DNA from: Tubulanus polymorphus
Taxonomy: Eukaryota; Nemertea; Palaeonemertea; Tubulaniformes; Tubulanidae
Assembly: GCF_964204645.1 (NCBI RefSeq)
Contig: NC_134032.1
Span: 5,141,175-5,205,174, forward strand
Direction of reading: 5' to 3'
DNA length: 64,000 nucleotides
In this document: positions 31,331 through 44,639 of the stretch, piece after piece
Layout: every line of letters begins with the position of its first letter
Position numbering within the stretch: the first letter of the stretch is position 1
The notes under the pieces: generated by a model
The model's input: only the letters and a program-made list of their open reading frames with translations
What the model was told of the DNA's origin: nothing
Database searches by the model: none
Translations under genes and position numbers: made by a program

Positions 31331-34056
31331 TTGTCCCCCTATCGGAAAAATGACGATGGCGATGCGTAAAAGCACTCAAATCATCAGGAAAAGCACATTT
31401 CGACCCGAAAACGTCGTTCAGAGCGAGAAAAGACGTTTTCTTATCAAATTTTCCCCCTATCGAAAAAATGACGATGTCGATGCGTAAAAGCGCTCAAATC
31501 GTCAGGAAAAGCACATTTCGACCCGAAAACGTCGTTCCGCGCGAGAAAAGACGTTTTCTTATAAAATTTCCCCCCTATCAAAAAAATGACGATGTCGATG
31601 CGTAAAAGCGCTCAAATAGTCAGGAAAAGCACATTTCGACCCGAAAACGTCGTTCGGAGCGAGAAAAGACGTTTTCTTATCAAATTGTCCCCCTATCGAA
31701 AAAATGACGATGTCGATGCGTAAAAGCGCTCAAATCGTCAGGAAAAGCACATTTCGACCAGAAAACGTCGTTCCGCGCGAGAAAAGACGTTTTCTTATCA
31801 AATTTCTCCCCTATCGGAAAAATGACGATGTCGATGCGTAAAAGCGCTCAAATCGTCAGGAAAAGCACATTTCGACGCGAACACGTCGTTCAGTGCGAGA
31901 AAAGACGTTTTCTTATCAAATTGTCCCCCTATCGAAAAAATGACGATGTCGATGCATAAAAGCGCTCAAATCGTCAGGAAAAGCACATTTCGACGTGAAA
32001 ACGTCGTTCAGTGCGAGAAAAGACGTTTTCTTATCAAATTGTCCCCCTATCGAAAAAATGACGATGTCGGTGCGTAAAAGCGCTCAAATCGTCAGGAAAA
32101 GCACATTTCGGCCCGAAAACGTCGTTCCGCGCGAGAAAAGACGTTTTCTTATCAAATTTCCCCCCTATCAAAAAAATGACGATGTCGATGCGTAAAAGCG
32201 CTCAAATCGTCAGGAAAAGCACATTTATGCCCGAAAACGTCGTTCCGCGCGAGAAAAGACGTTTTCTTATCAAATTTCCCCCCTATCGAAAAAATGACAA
32301 TGTCGATGCGTAAAAGCGCTCAAATCGTCAGGAAAAGCACATTACGACGCGAAAACGTCGTTCAGTGCGAGAAAAGAAGTTTTCTTATCAAATTGTCCCC
32401 CTATCGAAAAAATGACGATGTCGATGCGTAAAAGCGCTCAAATCGTCAGGAAAAGCACATTTCGACCCGAAAACGTCGTTCAGAGCGAGAAAAGACGTTT
32501 TCTTATCAAATTGTCCCCCTATCAAAAAAATGACGATGTCGATGCGTAAAAGCGCTCAAATAGTCAGGAAAAGTACATTTCGACCCGAAAACGTCGTTCG
32601 GAGCGAGAAAAGACGTTTTCTTATCAAATTGTCCCCCTATCGAAAAAATGACGATGTCGATGCGTAAAAGCGCTCAAATCGTCAGGAAAAGCACATTTCG
32701 ACCAGAAAACGTCGTTCCGCGCGAGAAAAGACGTTTTCTTATCAAATTTCTCCCCTATCGGAAAAATGACGATGTCGATGCGTAAAAGCGCTCAAATCGT
32801 CAGGAAAAGCACATTTCGACGCGAAAACGTCGTTCAGTGCGAGAAAAGACGTTTTCTTATCAAATTGTCCCCCTATCGAAAAAATGACGATGTCGATGCG
32901 TAAAAGCGCTCAAATCGTCAGGAAAAGCACATTTCGACCAGAAAACGTCGTTCCGCGCGAGAAAAGACGTTTTCTTATCAAATTTCTCCCCTATCGGAAA
33001 AATGACGATGTCGATGCGTAAAAGCGCTCAAATCGTCAGGAAAAGCACATTTCGACGCGAAAACGTCGTTCAGTGCGAGAAAAGACGTTTTCTTATCAAA
33101 TTGTCCCCCTATCGAAAAAATGACGATGTCGATGCGTAAAAGCGCTCAAATCGTCAGGAAAAGCACATTTCGACGTGAAAACGTCGTTCAGTGCGAGAAA
33201 AGACGTTTTCTTATCAAATTGTCCCCCTATCGAAAAAATGACGATGTCGATGCGTAAGAGCGCTCAAATAGTCTGGAAAAGCACATTTCGACCCGAAAAC
33301 GTCGTTCAGAGCGAGAAAAGACGTTTTCTTATCAAATTGTCCCCCTATCGAAAAAATGACGATGTCGATGCGTAAGAGCGCTCAAATAGTCTGGAAAAGC
33401 ACATTTCGACCCGAAAACGTCGTTCAGAGCGAGAAAAGACGTTTTCTTATCAAATTTTCCTCCTATCGAAAAAATGACGATGTCGATGCGTAAAAGCGCT
33501 CAAATCGTCAGGAAAAGCACATTTCGACCCGAAAACGTCGTTCCGCGCGAGAAAAGGCGTTTTCTTATCAAATTGTCCCCCTATCGAAAAAATGACGATG
33601 TCGATGCGTAAGAGCGCTCAAATAGTCTGGAAAAGCACATTTCGACCCGAAAACGTCGTTCAGAGCGAGAAAAGACGTTTTCTTATCAAATTTTCCCCCT
33701 ATCGAAAAAATGACGATGTCGATGCGTAAAAGCGCTCAAATCGTCAGGAAAAGCACATTTCGACCCGAAAACGTCGTTCCGCGCGAGAAAAGACGTTTTC
33801 TTATAAAATTTCCCCCTATCAAAAAAATGACGATGTCGATGCGTAAAAGCGCTCAAATAGTCAGGAAAAGCACATTTCGACCCGAAAACGTCGTTCGGAG
33901 CGAGAAAAGACGTTTTCTTATCAAATTGTCCCCCTATCGAAAAAATGACGATGTCGATGCGTAAAAGCGCTCAAATCGTCAGGAAAAGCACATTTCGACC
34001 AGAAAACGTCGTTCCGCGCGAGAAAAGACGTTTTCTTATCAAATTTCTCCCCTATC

Positions 34057-34135
34057 GTCAGGAAAAAGCACATTTCGACCCGAAAACGTCGTTCAGGGCG
34101 AGAAAAGATGTTTTCTTATCAAATTGTCCCCCTAT
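34057..34135 (+). repeat. 79-bp short satellite monomer (first of six)
   Basis: TCTCCCCTATCG runs directly into TCAGGAAAAA, so about 39 bp (GAAAAATGACG...CTCAAATCG) are missing. The ends share ATCG, as expected for a microhomology or replication-slip deletion. Its sequel, GTTCAGGGCGAGAAAAGATG, is also diagnostic. Further copies begin near 37437, 41411, 44087, 46053 and 49790. All have the same junction, so they are descendants of one event. This first copy has one extra A in the GGAAAAA run, so its end is approximate. Confidence 0.8.
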
Positions 34136-37100
34136 CGAAAAAATGACGATGTCGATGCGTAAGAGCGCTCAAATAGTCTGGAAAAGCACATTTCGACCCG
34201 AAAACGTCGTTCAGAGCGAGAAAAGACGTTTTCTTATCAAATTTTCCCCCTATCGAAAAAATGACGATGTCGATGCGTAAAAGCGCTCAAATCGTCAGGA
34301 AAAGCACATTTCGACCCGAAAACGTCGTTCCGCGCGAGAAAAGACGTTTTCTTATAAAATTTCCCCCCTATCAAAAAAATGACGATGTCGATGCGTAAAA
34401 GCGCTCAAATAGTCAGGAAAAGCACATGTCGACCCGAAAACGTCGTTCGGAGCGAGAAAAGACGTTTTCTTATCAAATTGTCCCTCTATCGAAAAAATGA
34501 CGATGTCGATGCGTAAAAGCGCTCAAATCGTCAGGAAAAGCACATTTCGACCCGAAAACGTCGTACAGAGCGAGAAAAGACGTTTTCTTATCAAATTGTC
34601 CCCCTATCGGAAAAATGACGATGTCGATGCGTAAAAGCGCTCAAATCGTCAGGAAAAGCACATTTCGACTCGAAAACGTCGTTCCGCGCGAGAAAAGACG
34701 TTTTCTTATCAAATTGTCCCCTATCGGAAAAATGACGATGTCGATGCGTAAAAGCGCTCAAATCGTCAGAAAAAGCACATTTCGACCCGAAAACGTCGTT
34801 CCGCGCGAGAAAAGACGTTTTCTTATCAAATTGTCCCCCTATCGGTAAAATGACGATGGCGATGCGTAAAAGCGCTCAAATCGTCAGGGAAAAGCACATT
34901 TCGACCAGAAAACGTCGTTCAGAGCGAGAAAAGACGTTTTCTTATCAAATTTCCCCCCTATCGAAAAAATGACGATGTCGATGCGTAAAAGCGCTCAAAT
35001 CGTCAGGAAAAGCACATTTCGACCCGAAAACGTCGTTCAGAGCGAGAAAAGACATTTTCTTATCAAATTATCCCCCTATCGGAAAAATGACGATGTCGAT
35101 GCGTAAAAGCGCTCAAATCGTCAGGAAAAGCACATTACGACGCGAAAACGTCGTTCAGTGCGAGAAAAGACGTTTTCTTATCAAATTGTCCCCCTATCGA
35201 AAAAATGACGATGTCGATGCGTAAAAGCGCTCAAATCGTCAGGAAAAGCACATTTCGACCCGAAAACGTCGTTCAGAGCGAGAAAAGACGTTTTCTTATC
35301 AAATTGTCCCCCTATCGAAAAAATGACGATGTCGATGCGTAAAAGCGCTCAAATCGTCAGGAAAAGCACATTTCGACCAGAAAACGTCGTTCCGCGCGAG
35401 AAAAGACGTTTTCTTATCAAATTGTCCCCCTATCGAAAAAATGACGATGTCGATGCGTAAAAGCGCTCAAATCGTCAGGAAAAGCACATTTCGACGTGAA
35501 AACGTCGTTCAGTGCGAGAAAAGACGTTTTCTTATCAAATTGTCCCCCTATCGAAAAAATGACGATGTCGGTGCGTAAAAGCGCTCAAATCGTCAGGAAA
35601 AGCACATTTCGGCCCGGAAAACGTCGTTCCGCGCGAGAAAAGACGTTTTCTTATCAAATTTCCCCCCTATCAAAAAAATGACGATGTCGATGCGTAAAAG
35701 CGCTCAAATCGTCAGGAAAAGCACATTTATGCCCGAAAACGTCGTTCCGCGCGAGAAAAGACGTTTTCTTATCAAATTGTCCCCCTATCGAAAAAATGAC
35801 GATGTCGGTGCGTAAAAGCGCTCAAATCGTCAGGAAAAGCACATTTCGGCCCGAAAACGTCGTTCCGCGCGAGAAAAGACGTTTCTTATCAAATTTCCCC
35901 CCTATCAAAAAAATGACGATGTCGATGCGTAAAAGCGCTCAAATCGTCAGGAAAAGCACATTTCGACCCGAAAACGTCGTTCAGAGCGAGAAAAGACGTT
36001 TTCTTATCAAATTGTCCCCCTATCAAAAAAATGACGATGTCGATGCGTAAAAGCGCTCAAATATCCAGGAAAAGTACATTTCGACCCGAAAACGTCGTTC
36101 GGAGCGAGAAAGACGTTTTCTTATCAAATTGTCCCCCTATCGAAAAAATGACGATGTCGATGCGTAAAAGCGCTCAAATCGTCAGGAAAAGCACATTTCG
36201 ACCAGAAAACGTCGTTCCGCGCGAGAAAAGACGTTTTCTTATCAAATTTCTCCCCTATCGGAAAAATGACGATGTCGATGCGTAAAAGCGCTCAAATCGT
36301 CAGGAAAAGCACATTTCGACGCGAAAACGTCGTTCAGTGCGAGAAAAGACGTTTTCTTATCAAATTGTCCCCCTATCGAAAAAATGACGATGTCGATGCG
36401 TAAAAGCGCTCAAATCGTCAGGAAAAGCACATTTCGACCAGAAAACGTCGTTCCGCGCGAGAAAAGACGTTTTCTTATCAAATTTCTCCCCTATCGGAAA
36501 AATGACGATGTCGATGCGTAAAAGCGCTCAAATCGTCAGGAAAAGCACATTTCGACGCGAAAACGTCGTTCAGTGCGAGAAAGACGTTTTCTTATCAAAT
36601 TGTCCCCCTATCGAAAAAATGACGATGTCGATGCGTAAAAGCGCTCAAATCGTCAGGAAAAGCACATTTCGACCGAAAACGTCGTTCAGAGCGAGAAAGA
36701 CGTTTTCTTATCAAATTGTCCCCCTATCGAAAAAAATGACGATGTCGATGCGTAAGAGCGCTCAAATAGTCTGGAAAAGCACATTTCGACCCGAAAACGT
36801 CGTTCAGAGCGAGAAAAGACGTTTTCTTATCAAATTTTCCTCCTATCGAAAAAATGACGATGTCGATGCGTAAAAGCGCTCAAATCGTCAGGAAAAGCAC
36901 ATTTCGACCCGAAAACGTCGTTCCGCGCGAGAAAAGACGTTTTCTTATCAAATTGTCCCCCTATCGAAAAAATGACGATGTCGATGCGTAAGAGCGCTCA
37001 AATAGTCTGGAAAAGCACATTTCGACCCGAAAACGTTGTTCAGAGCGAGAAAAGACGTTTTCTTATCAAATTTTCCCCCTATCGAAAAAATGACGATGTC

Positions 37101-40100
37101 GATGCGTAAAAAGCGCTCAAATCGTCAGGAAAAGCACATTTCGACCCGAAAACGTCGTTCTGCGCGAGAAAAGACGTTTTCTTATAAAATTTCCCCCCTA
37201 CCAAAAAAATGACGATGTCGATGCGTAAAAGCGCTCAAATAGTCAGGAAAAGCACATTTCGACCCGAAAACGTCGTTCGGAGCGAGAAAAGACGTTTTCT
37301 TATCAAATTGTCCCCCTATCGAAAAAATGACGATGTCGATGCGTAAAAGCGCTCAAATCGTCAGGAAAAGCACATTTCGACCAGAAAACGTCGTTCCGCG
37401 CGAGAAAAGACGTTTTCTTATCAAATTTCTCCCCTATCGTCAGGAAAGCACATTTCGACCCGAAAACGTCGTTCAGGGCGAGAAAAGATGTTTTCTTATC
37501 AAATTGTCCCCCTATCGAAAAAATGACGATGTCGATGCGTAAGAGCGCTCAAATAGTCTGGAAAAGCACATTTCGACCCGAAAACGTCGTTCAGAGCGAG
37601 AAAAGACGTTTTCTTATCAAATTTTCCCCCTATCGAAAAAATGACGATGTCGATGCGTAAAAGCGCTCAAATCGTCAGGAAAAGCACATTTCGACCCGAA
37701 AACGTCGTTCCGCGCGAGAAAAGACGTTTTCTTATAAAATTTCCCCCCTATCAAAAAAATGACGATGTCGATGCGTAAAAGCGCTCAAATAGTCAGGAAA
37801 AGCACATGTCGACCCGAAAACGTCGTTCGGAGCGAGAAAAGACGTTTTCTTATCAAATTGTCCCTCTATCGAAAAAATGACGATGTCGATGCGTAAAAGC
37901 GCTCAAATCGTCAGGAAAAGCACATTTCGACCCGAAAACGTCGTACAGAGCGAGAAAAAGACGTTTTCTTATCAAATTGTCCCCTATCGGAAAAATGACG
38001 ATGTCGATGCGTAAAAGCGCTCAAATCGTCAGGAAAAGCACATTTCGACTCGAAAACGTCGTTCCGCGCGAGAAAAGACGTTTTCTTATCAAATTGTCCC
38101 CCTATCGGAAAAATGACGATGTCGATGCGTAAAAGCGCTCAAATCGTCAGGAAAAGCACATTTCGACCCGAAAACGTCGTTCCGCGCGAGAAAAGACGTT
38201 TTCTTATCAAATTGTCCCCCTATCGGAAAAATGACGATGGCGATGCGTAAAAGCGCTCAAATCGTCAGGAAAAGCACATTTCGACCAGAAAACGTCGTTC
38301 AGAGCGAGAAAAGACGTTTTCTTATCAAATTTCCCCCCTATCGAAAAAATGACGATGTCGATGCGTAAAAGCGCTCAAATCGTCAGGAAAAGCACATTTC
38401 GACCCGAAAACGTCGTTCAGAGCGAGAAAAGACATTTTCTTATCAAATTATCCCCCTATCGGAAAAATGACGATGGCGATGCGTAAAAGCGCTCAAATCG
38501 TCAGGAAAAGCACATTTCGACCAGAAAACGTCGTTCCGCGCGAGAAAAGACGTTTTCTTATCAAATTTCCCCCCTATCAAAAAAATGACGATGTCGATGC
38601 GTAAAAGCGCTCAAATCGTCAGGAAAAGCACATTTATGCCCGAAAACGTCGTTCCGCGCGAGAAAAGACGTTTTCTTATCAAATTTCCCCCCTATCGAAA
38701 AAATGACAATGTCGATGCGTAAAAGCGCTGAAATCGTCAGGAAAAGCACATTACGACGCGAAAACGTCGTTCAGTGCGAGAAAAGACGTTTTCTTATCAA
38801 ATTGTCCCCCTATCGAAAAAATGACGATGTCGATGCGTAAAAGCGCTCAAATCGTCAGGAAAAGCACATTTCGACCCGAAAACGTCGTTCAGAGCGAGAA
38901 AAGACGTTTTCTTATCAAATTGTCCCCCTATCGAAAAAATGACGATGTCGATGCGTAAGAGCGCTCAAATAGTCTGGAAAAGCACATTTCGACCCGAAAA
39001 CGTCGTTCAGAGCGAGAAAAGACGTTTTCTTATCAAATTTTCCCCCTATCGAAAAAATGACGATGTCGATGCGTAAAAGCGCTCAAATCGTCAGGAAAAG
39101 CACATTTCGACCCGAAAACGTCGTTCCGCGCGAGAAAAGACGTTTTCTTATAAAATTTCCCCCCTATCAAAAAAATGACGATGTCGATGCGCAAAAGCGC
39201 TCAAATAGTCAGGAAAAGCACATTTCGACCCGAAAACGTCGTTCAGTGCGAGAAAAGAAGTTTTCTTATCAAATTGTCCCCCTATCGAAAAAATGACGAT
39301 GTCGATGCGTAAAAGCGCTCAAATCGTCAGGAAAAGCACATTTCGACCCGAAAACGTCGTTCAGAGCGAGAAAAGACGTTTTCTTATCAAATTGTCCCCC
39401 TATCAAAAAAATGACGATGTCGATGCGTAAAAGCGCTCAAATAGTCAGGAAAAGCACATTTCGACCCGAAAACGTCGTTCGGAGCGAGAAAAGACGTTTT
39501 CTTATCAAATTGTCCCCCTATCGAAAACATGACGATGTCGATGCGTAAAAGCGCTTAAATCGTCAGGAAAAGCACATTTCGACCAGAAAACGTCGTTCCG
39601 CGCGAGAAAAGACGTTTTCTTATCAAATTTCTCCCCTATCGGAAAAATGACGATGTCGATGCGTAAAAGCGCTCAAATCGTCAGGAAAAGCACATTTCGA
39701 CCCGAAAACGTCGTTCAGTGCGAGAAAAGACGTTTTCTTATCAAATTGTCCCCCTATCGAAAAAATGACGATGTCGATGCGTAAAAGCGCTCAAATCGTC
39801 AGGAAAAGCACATTTCGACCAGAAAACGTCGTTCCGCGCGAGAAAAGACGTTTTCTTATCAAATTTCTCCCCTATCGGAAAAATGACGATGTCGATGCGT
39901 AAAAGCGCTCAAATCGTCAGGAAAAGCACATTTCGACGCGAAAACGTCGTTCAGTGCGAGAAAAGACGTTTTCTTATCAAATTGTCCCCCTATCGAAAAA
40001 ATGACGATGTCGATGCGTAAACGCGCTCAAATCGTCAGGAAAAGCACATTTCGACCCGAAAACGTCGTTCAGAGCGAGAAAAGACGTTTTCTTATCAAAT

Positions 40101-43100
40101 TGTCCCCCTATCGAAAAAATGACGATGTCGATGCGTAAGAGCGCTCAAATAGTCTGGAAAAGCACATTTCGACCCGAAAACGTCGTTCAGAGCGAGAAAA
40201 GACGTTTTCTTATCAAATTTTCCCCCTATCGAAAAAATGACGATGTCGATGCGTAAAAGCGCTCAAATCGTCAGGAAAAGCACATTTCGACCCGAAAACG
40301 TCGTTCCGCGCGAGAAAAGACGTTTTCTTATAAAATTTCCCCCCTATCAAAAAAATGACGATGTCGATGCGCAAAAGCGCTCAAATAGTCAGGAAAAGCA
40401 CATTTCGACCCGAAAACGTCGTTCAGTGCGAGAAAAGAAGTTTTCTTATCAAATTGTCCCCCTATCGAAAAAATGACGATGTCGATGCGTAAAAGCGCTC
40501 AAATCGTCAGGAAAAGCACATTTCGACCCGAAAACGTCTTTCAGAGCGAGAAAAGACGTTTTCTTATCAAATTGTCCCCCTATCAAAAAAATGACGATGT
40601 CGATGCGTAAAAGCGCTCAAATAGTCAGGAAAAGCACATTTCGACCCGAAAACGTCGTTCGGAGCGAGAAAAGACGTTTTCTTATCAAATTGTCCCCCTA
40701 TCGAAAACATGACGATGTCGATGCGTAAAAGCGCTTAAATCGTCAGGAAAAGCACATTTCGACCAGAAAACGTCGTTCCGCGCGAGAAAAGACGTTTTCT
40801 TATCAAATTTCTCCCCTATCCGGAAAAATGACGATGTCGATGCGTAAAAGCGCTCAAATCGTCAGGAAAAGCACATTTCGACGCGAAAACGTCGTTCAGT
40901 GCGAGAAAAGACGTTTTCTTATCAAATTGTCCCCCCTATCGAAAAAATGACGATGTCGATGCGTAAAAGCGCTCAAATCGTCAGGAAAAGCACATTTCGA
41001 CCAGAAAACGTCGTTCCGCGCGAGAAAAGACGTTTTCTTATCAAATTTCTCCCCTATCGGAAAAATGACGATGTCGATGCGTAAAAGCGCTCAAATCGTC
41101 AGGAAAAGCACATTTCGACGCGAAAACGTCGTTCAGTGCGAGAAAAGACGTTTTCTTATCAAATTGTCCCCCTATCGAAAAAATGACGATGTCGATGCGT
41201 AAACGCGCTCAAATCGTCAGGAAAAGCACATTTCGACCCGAAAACGTCGTTCAGTGCGATAAAAGACGTTTTCTTATTAAATTGTCCCCCTATCGAAAAA
41301 ATGACGATGTCGATGCGTAAAAGCGCTCAAATCGTCAGGAAAAGCACATTTCGACCAGAAAACGTCGTTCCGCGCGAGAAAAGACGTTTTCTTATCAAAT
41401 TTCTCCCCTATCGTCAGGAAAAGCACATTTCGACCCGAAAACGTCGTTCAGGGCGAGAAAAGATGTTTTCTTATCAAATTGTCCCCCTATCGAAAAAATG
41501 ACGATGTCGATGCGTAAGAGCGCTCAAATAGTCTGGAAAAGCACATTTCGACCCGAAAACGTCGTTCAGAGCGAGAAAAGACGTTTTCTTATCAAATTTT
41601 CCCCCTATCGAAAAAATGACGATGTCGATGCGTAAAAGCGCTCCAATCGTCAGGAAAAGCACATTTCGACCCGAAAACGTCGTTCCGCGCGAGAAAAGAC
41701 GTTTTCTTATAAAATTTCCCCCCTATCAAAAAAATGACGATGTCGATGCGTAAAAGCGCTCAAATAGTCAGGAAAAGCACATGTCGACCCGAAAACGTCG
41801 TTCGGAGCGAGAAAAGACGTTTTCTTATCAAATTGTCCCTCTATCGAAAAAATGACGATGTCGATGCGTAAAAGCGCTCAAATCGTCAGGAAAAGCACAT
41901 TTCGACCCGAAAACGTCGTACAGAGCGAGAAAAGACGTTTTCTTATCAAATTGTCCCCCTATCGGAAAAATGACGATGTCGATGCGTAAAAGCGCTCAAA
42001 TCGTCAGGAAAAGCACATTTCGACTCGAAAACGTCGTTCCGCGCGAGAAAAGACGTTTGCTTATCAAATTGTCCCCCTATCGGAAAAATGACGATGTCGA
42101 TGCGTAAAAGCGCTCAAATCGTCAGGAAAAGCACATTTCGACCCGAAAACGTCGTTCCGCGCGAGAAAAGACGTTTTCTTATCAAATTGTCCCCCTATCG
42201 GAAAAATGACGATGGCGATGCGTAAAAGCGCTCAAATCGTCAGGAAAAGCACATTTCGACCAGAAAACGTCGTTCAGAGCGAGAAAAGACGTTTTCTTAT
42301 CAAATTTCCCCCCTATCGAAAAAATGACGATGTCGATGCGTAAAAGCGCTCAAATCGTCAGGAAAAGCACATTTCGACCCGAAAACGTCGTTCAGAGCGA
42401 GAAAAGACATTTTCTTATCAAATTATCCCCCTATCGGAAAAATGACGATGGCGATGCGTAAAAGCGCTCAAATCGTCAGGAAAAGCACATTTCGACCAGA
42501 AAACGTCGTTCCGCGCGAGAAAAGACGTTTTCTTATCAAATTTCTCCCCTATCGGAAAAATGACGATGTCGATGCGTAAAAGCGCTCAAATCGTCAGGAA
42601 AAGCACATTTCGACGTGAAAACGTCGTTCAGTGCGAGAAAAGACGTTTTCTTATCAAATTGTCCCCCTATCGAAAAAATGACGATGTCGGTGCGTAAAAG
42701 CGCTCAAATCGTCAGGAAAAGCACATTTCGGCCCGAAAACGTCGTTCCGCGCGAGAAAAGACGTTTTCTTATCAAATTTCCCCCCTATCAAAAAAATGAC
42801 GATGTCGATGCGTAAAAGCGCTCAAATCGTCAGGAAAAGCACATTTATGCCCGAAAACGTCGTTCCGCGCGAGAAAAGACGTTTTCTTATCAAATTTCCC
42901 CCCTATCGAAAAAATGACGATGTCGATGCGTAAAAGCGCTCAAATCGTCAGGAAAAGCACATTACGACGCGAAAACGTCGTTCAGTGCGAGAAAAGACGT
43001 TTTCTTATCAAATTGTCCCCCTATCGAAAAAATGACGATGTCGATGCGTAAAAGCGCTCAAATCGTCAGGAAAAGCACATTTCGACCCGAAAACGTCGTT

Positions 43101-44639
43101 CAGAGCGAGAAAAGTCGTTTTCTTATCAAATTGTCCCCCTATCGAAAAAATGACGATGTCGATGCGTAAGAGCGCTCAAATAGTCTGGAAAAGCACATTT
43201 CGACCCGAAAACGTCGTTCAGAGCGAGAAAAGACGTTTTCTTATCAAATTTTCCCCCTATCGAAAAAATGACGATGTCGATGCGTAAAAGCGCTCAAATC
43301 GTCAGGAAAAGCACATTTCGACCGGAAAACGTCGTTCCGCGCGAGAAAAGACGTTTTCTTATAAAATTTCCCCCCTATCAAAAAAATGACGATGTCGATG
43401 CGCAAAAGCGCTCAAATAGTCAGGAAAAGCACATTTCGACCCGAAAACGTCGTTCAGTGCGAGAAAAGAAGTTTTCTTATCAAATTGTCCCCCTATCGAA
43501 AAAATGACGATGTCGATGCGTAAAAGCGCTCAAATCGTCAGGAAAAGCACATTTCGACCCGAAAACGTCGTTCAGAGCGAGAAAAGACGTTTTTTTATCA
43601 AATTGTCCCCCTATCAAAAAAATGACGATGTCGATGCGTAAAAGCGCTCAAATAGTCAGGAAAAGCACATTTCGACCCGAAAACGTCGTTCGGAGCGAGA
43701 AAAGACGTTTTCTTATCAAATTGTCCCCCTATCGAAAAAATGACGATGTCGATGCGTAAAAGCGCTCAAATCGTCAGGAAAAGCACATTTCGACCAGAAA
43801 ACGTCGTTCCGCGCGAGAAAAGACGTTTTCTTATCAAATTTCTCCCCTATCGGAAAAATGACGATGTCGATGCGTAAAAGCGCTCAAATCGTCAGGAAAA
43901 GCACATTTCGACGCGAAAACGTCGTTCAGTGCGAGAAAAGACGTTTTCTTATCAAATTGTCCCCCTATCGAAAAAATGACGATGTCGATGCGTAAAAGCG
44001 CTCAAATCGTCAGGAAAAGCACATTTCGACCAGAAAACGTCGTTCCGCGCGAGAAAAGACGTTTTCTTATCAAATTTCTCCCCTATCGTCAGGAAAAGCA
44101 CATTTCGACCCGAAAACGTCGTTCAGGGCGAGAAAAGATGTTTTCTTATCAAATTGTCCCCCTATCGAAAAAATGACGATGTCGATGCGTAAGAGCGCTC
44201 AAATAGTCTGGAAAAGCACATTTCGACCCGAAAACGTCGTTCAGAGCGAGAAAAGACGTTTTCTTATCAAATTTTCCCCCTATCGAAAAAATGACGATGT
44301 CGATGCGTAAAAGCGCTCAAATCGTCAGGAAAAGCACATTACGACGCGAAAACGTCGTTCAGTGCGAGAAAAGACGTTTTCTTATCAAATTGTCCCCCTA
44401 TCGAAAAAATGACGATGTCGATGCGTAAAAGCGCTCAAATCGTCAGGAAAAGCACATTTCGACCCGAAAACGTCGTTCAGAGCGAGAAAAGTCGTTTTCT
44501 TATCAAATTGTCCCCCTATCGAAAAAATGACGATGTCGATGCGTAAGAGCGCTCAAATAGTCTGGAAAAGCACATTTCGACCCGAAAACGTCGTTCAGAG
44601 CGAGAAAAGACGTTTTCTTATCAAATTTTCCCCCTATCG

